Assembly (NCBI GenBank): GCA_023133195.1
Contig: JAGLWW010000047.1
Span: 1 to 6,351, forward strand
Length of the DNA: 6,351 bases
Direction: 5' to 3'
From: Candidatus Aenigmatarchaeota archaeon
GTDB taxonomy: Archaea; Aenigmatarchaeota; Aenigmatarchaeia; PWEA01; JAGHBM01
Positions 4,249-6,351 of the stretch are shown in pieces (positions within the stretch are counted from its first letter, which is position 1; every line of letters starts with the position of its first letter). The notes beneath the pieces were generated by a model, which saw nothing but the letters and a program-made list of their open reading frames with translations, was not told where the DNA came from and made no database searches. Both the position numbers and the translations under genes were made by a program.

Positions 4249-4300
4249 AGCTACACTACGGTCCCACAACAATAATTTGTTATCTGAATCTTATTAAGAT

Positions 4301-4310
4301 TATATTTAAA
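4301..4310 (-). promoter_or_regulatory. TATA box for the tRNA-Pro transcript
   Basis: Minus-strand TTTAAATATA, centred about 40 nt before base 1 of tRNA-Pro, predicts a leader of roughly 15 nt. Confidence 0.5.
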
Positions 4311-4322
4311 CCAACCAAAAGC

Positions 4323-4353
4323 TTTTTAAATAGGCCGAAACATTTTTAAATAG
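4323..4353 (+). promoter_or_regulatory. Tandem TATA boxes upstream of the channel-like gene
   Basis: TTTTTAAATAG occurs twice exactly, at 4323-4333 and 4343-4353, 20 bp apart. The second is centred about 34 nt before the ATG at 4382, giving a leader just long enough to hold the ribosome binding site. Confidence 0.55.
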
Positions 4354-4371
4354 CTTATACAAACTCTAAGT

Positions 4372-4376
4372 AGGTG
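4372..4376 (+). promoter_or_regulatory. Ribosome binding site of the channel-like gene
   Basis: AGGTG, five bases before the ATG at 4382, supports that start and sets this gene apart from the leaderless ones in the window. Confidence 0.6.
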
Positions 4377-4381
4377 AAAAA

Positions 4382-5035
4382 ATGGCATTAGCCTCTTTAA
4401 CATTAATAGCACAAAACCTTTGGTACCCGTTTCTTAGCTTTGTACCGAATCTAATAGGGGCAATAATTGCACTAATAGTATTTTTCATAGCAGGAAAAGT
4501 TATGGGACTAGTAGTAAGAGAAATACTAATAAGAACAGGAGTCGATAGATACCTTAAAAAGGAGGAACACTTGAAATTCAAAGCAAGTTCAGTATTTGAC
4601 GTAATAACAAGATGGACTCTATATACAATAGGGTTCATGGCAGCAACACAAATTTTAGGAATAAGCATACTAACAGAAATCATGTTAATGGTTGTACTGT
4701 TTATACCACAGTTAATCGGAGCAATAGTAGTTATACTAGTGTCTTACGGCATTGCAGTATACATAAAAGACGAAATATTGGCAGCAAAGACAATATACGC
4801 TGATGTACTTGGAAAAATGATTTTCTTCCTGATTATTTACATAGGAATTGCAATAGCATTACCAATAATCCACATAAGGACTCAAGTGATAGAAAACTTA
4901 TTAGTAGTAATAGTAGGTGCAGTTGGAGTCGGAATGGCCATAGCAATGGGATTAGGACTTAAAGATGTCGTAAGAGACATGGCTAAGGACTATGCAAAGG
5001 ACTTCCAGAAAAAGCGAAAAAGAAGAAAAAAATAA
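4382..5035 (+). CDS. Small conserved-TM-helix membrane protein, mechanosensitive channel-like
   Basis: The 217 residues contain about five hydrophobic helices (roughly 22-45, 73-93, 100-127, 145-163, 170-192) and a very basic tail KKRKRRKK. Two segments, FVPNLIGAIIALIVFFIAGKV (18-40, followed by RTGVDRYL) and FIPQLIGAIVVILVSYGIAVY (107-127), are an internal repeat of the conserved TM helix found in MscS-related proteins. The last helix, GVGMAIAMGLGLKDVVRDM, resembles the glycine/alanine-rich pore helix of MscS, but the cytoplasmic beta domain that normally follows is absent. It may be a minimal osmotic channel or a related scaffold; channel activity is inference. It has its own promoter and a ribosome binding site, with a T-rich terminator downstream. 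Confidence 0.85.
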   Translation: MALASLTLIAQNLWYPFLSFVPNLIGAIIALIVFFIAGKVMGLVVREILIRTGVDRYLKKEEHLKFKASSVFDVITRWTLYTIGFMAATQILGISILTEIMLMVVLFIPQLIGAIVVILVSYGIAVYIKDEILAAKTIYADVLGKMIFFLIIYIGIAIALPIIHIRTQVIENLLVVIVGAVGVGMAIAMGLGLKDVVRDMAKDYAKDFQKKRKRRKK

Positions 5036-5045
5036 TAACGCCCCC

Positions 5046-5068
5046 TCTTTTTCTTTTTGTTTTTTTTT
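5046..5068 (+). terminator. T-rich terminator after the channel-like gene
   Basis: A nearly unbroken T run (three stretches of 4-8 T after CCCCC) starts 11 bp beyond the stop codon, as expected of oligo-T archaeal termination. Confidence 0.6.
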
Positions 5069-5093
5069 AATCATCTAGTTTTAGCTATAAAAA

Positions 5094-5102
5094 CTTATAA
5101 AT
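5094..5102 (+). promoter_or_regulatory. TATA box for valS
   Basis: CTTATAAAT, centred about 26 nt before the ATG at 5124, predicts a leaderless mRNA. An earlier box-like GCTATAAAAAC lies at 5084-5094. Confidence 0.6.
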
Positions 5103-5123
5103 CCTTTTCCCTTAAATGATATT

Positions 5124-6351
5124 ATGCTCTCAAAGAAATATGACCCCAAACAAGTTGAAGAAAAATGGCAGAAGAAATGGGAAGAATGGAAAATTTACAA
5201 ATTTGATAACGAATCTGAGAATATCGCCTTTAGCATAGACACGCCTCCGCCAACTGTATCTGGTAATCTACATCTTGGACATGCTATGAGTTATACCCAT
5301 TTTGAGATAATTGCCCGTTTCAAACGCATGATGGGTTTCAACGTCTTCCTTCCAATAGGATTTGATGATAACGGACAACCTACCGAAAGACTTATAGAAA
5401 AAAAGTACAACATAAAACCAAACGAAATTTCAAGAGAAGAATTTAACGAACTGGTTAAAAAAGAGATAAACCCAGTTGAAGAAGGTTATAAAAAAGACTT
5501 AATAAGGCTTGGCCATTCACATGATTGGTCAAACTTTTATCAAACAATAAGTCCATATTGCACGAAAACAGCGCAGTTTTCATTCTTGGATTTATACAAT
5601 AAAAAATTCATTTACAGAGCAGAAGAACCAACTATATGGTGTCCTTACTGTCAGACAGCACTTTCTCAGGCAGACGTAGAAGACAAAAAAAGAATAACAA
5701 AACTAAATTACATTTATTTTGAGCTGGAAGGTGGAGAAAAGATAGAGATAGCTACCACAAGACCAGAACTTCTCTCATCTTGCGTTGGTATTTTTGTTCA
5801 CCCTGATGATGAAAGGTATAAGAATCTGGTTGGGGAAAAAGCAATAGTTCCAATTTTCGGACAAAAAGTCCCAATAATGAAAGATGAAAAAGTGGATACG
5901 GAATTCGGTTCAGGCATCGTTATGATATGCACCTTCGGAGATACAACAGATATAGAATGGTGGAAGAAACACAAATTGCCGTTAATAATTTCAATAAATA
6001 CGGATGGGACAATGAACGAACTTGCAGGAAAATACAAAGGAATGAAAACTGAAGAAGCAAAAAAACAAGTTATGGAAGATTTGGAGGGAATTGGCGTACT
6101 CTTTAAGCAGGAAGACTTGGAACAAACGGTAGGATGTTGTTGGAGATGTAATAATATAACAGAATTTATGGTAACAAAACAATGGTTCGTTAAAATAATG
6201 GAAAATAGAGAAAAATTTATAGAGCAGGGAAAAAAGATTAACTGGTATCCTGAATTCTATTTTAAGAGATACGAAGACTGGATAAAAAACCTAAACTGGG
6301 ACTGGTGTATATCCAGGCAAAGACATTTTGGAATACCAATACCAGTATGGT
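5124..6351 (+). CDS. valS: Valyl-tRNA synthetase, archaeal type (N-terminal 409 residues, runs off the window)
   Basis: Class Ia aminoacyl-tRNA synthetase that charges tRNA-Val in the cytoplasm. Seen in order: start MLSKKYDPKQVEEKW as in archaeal ValRS; DTPPPTVSG followed by the HIGH motif HLGH (50-53); GFDDNGQPTERLIEK (79-93); zinc-type CPYC (173-176); the editing (CP1) domain with TTRPE (211-215) and FGSGIVMICTFGD (261-273), which in the family removes mischarged threonine; a second cysteine cluster CCWRC (338-342); and DWCISRQRHFGIPIPVW (393-409) re-entering the catalytic core. The KMSKS motif and anticodon-binding domain lie beyond the end; the full protein should be about 850-890 residues. 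The start is fixed by the TATA spacing and family N-terminus; the ATG at 5116 is out of frame. The gene is leaderless and lacks a neighbouring tRNA-Val. Confidence 0.97.
   Translation, partial: MLSKKYDPKQVEEKWQKKWEEWKIYKFDNESENIAFSIDTPPPTVSGNLHLGHAMSYTHFEIIARFKRMMGFNVFLPIGFDDNGQPTERLIEKKYNIKPNEISREEFNELVKKEINPVEEGYKKDLIRLGHSHDWSNFYQTISPYCTKTAQFSFLDLYNKKFIYRAEEPTIWCPYCQTALSQADVEDKKRITKLNYIYFELEGGEKIEIATTRPELLSSCVGIFVHPDDERYKNLVGEKAIVPIFGQKVPIMKDEKVDTEFGSGIVMICTFGDTTDIEWWKKHKLPLIISINTDGTMNELAGKYKGMKTEEAKKQVMEDLEGIGVLFKQEDLEQTVGCCWRCNNITEFMVTKQWFVKIMENREKFIEQGKKINWYPEFYFKRYEDWIKNLNWDWCISRQRHFGIPIPVW

Larger units (their letters stand above)
4104..4265 (-). tRNA. tRNA-Pro(GGG) with D-loop and T-loop introns
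   Basis: Acceptor GGGACCG pairs perfectly with CGGTCCC, discriminator A, CCA encoded. D stem GTGT/GCAC; anticodon stem CCAGC/GCTGG; loop TCGGGGA giving anticodon GGG; a 4-base variable loop CAAC; T stem TCGAG/CTCGA. Removal of 64 nt from the D loop joins AGCT to TGGTCCA, matching the D loop I associate with archaeal tRNA-Pro, and removal of 20 nt restores the T loop, leaving 78 nt. The anticodon loop has no intron. Position 33, normally T in nearly all tRNAs, reads C here. It is the first tRNA of the cluster in the direction of transcription. Confidence 0.92.

Noticed and set aside
3449..4265. The tRNA genes are pseudogenes broken by random insertions
   Set aside because: All stems remain fully paired after removal of the insertions, two introns have exact bulge-helix-bulge motifs, and all four keep CCA.
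4366..4803. Minus-strand 105-codon and plus-strand 63-codon frames over the membrane protein gene
   Set aside because: They are shadows of the 217-residue gene, which has a ribosome binding site and a clear family pattern.
5798..6182. Minus-strand frames inside valS
   Set aside because: They overlap the catalytic and editing regions of a clear ValRS, so they are antisense shadows.

Overview
The window reads as a compact archaeal chromosome segment. Three things support this: tRNA genes with introns at several positions (two of them in clear bulge-helix-bulge contexts), TATA boxes about 25 nt upstream of start codons with little or no leader, and archaeal-type proteins (a DRG-like GTPase with a TGS domain, and an archaeal valyl-tRNA synthetase). 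Tight gene packing and small undescribed membrane proteins would fit a DPANN-type lineage. The density of unusual tRNA introns is otherwise best known from Thermoproteales and some DPANN genomes. The lineage is inference.

Layout: (1) 1-99, C-terminal end of a + strand gene, perhaps a HemK-like methyltransferase, overlapping the next gene tail to tail. (2) 78-1427 (-), an FAD/NAD(P)-dependent disulfide oxidoreductase of the CoA-disulfide reductase/NADH oxidase type. (3) 1490-2320 (+), a DRG-like TGS-domain GTPase without a recognisable G4 motif, divergent from (2). (4) 2335-2607 (-), a 90-residue protein with two membrane segments. (5) 2645-3459, about 0.8 kb bounded by a 12-bp direct repeat equal to the 3' end of tRNA-Met and holding one unrecognised 223-residue gene. 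(6) 3449-4265 (-), four tRNA genes: Met(CAT), Ile(GAT), Ala(CGC) and Pro(GGG) in map order, transcribed in the opposite order. (7) 4382-5035 (+), a small membrane protein related to the conserved-TM-helix/MscS group. (8) 5124 to the window end (+), the first 409 codons of valyl-tRNA synthetase.

The most striking region is the tRNA cluster. All four genes encode CCA and fold into normal cloverleaves only after internal segments are removed. Each has an intron in the T loop. Pro and Met also have D-arm introns, and Ala and Met have anticodon-loop introns, giving eight introns in four genes and three in tRNA-Met. The two D-arm introns fit an ideal bulge-helix-bulge with 3-nt bulges around a 4-bp helix, and their removal gives consensus D arms. 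The T-loop introns do not fit that geometry well, so their exact ends are uncertain by 1-2 nt.

The window is dominated by translation-related genes (tRNAs, valS, the DRG-like GTPase). No single operon joins them: most genes have their own TATA box, and neighbouring genes often face each other or diverge.
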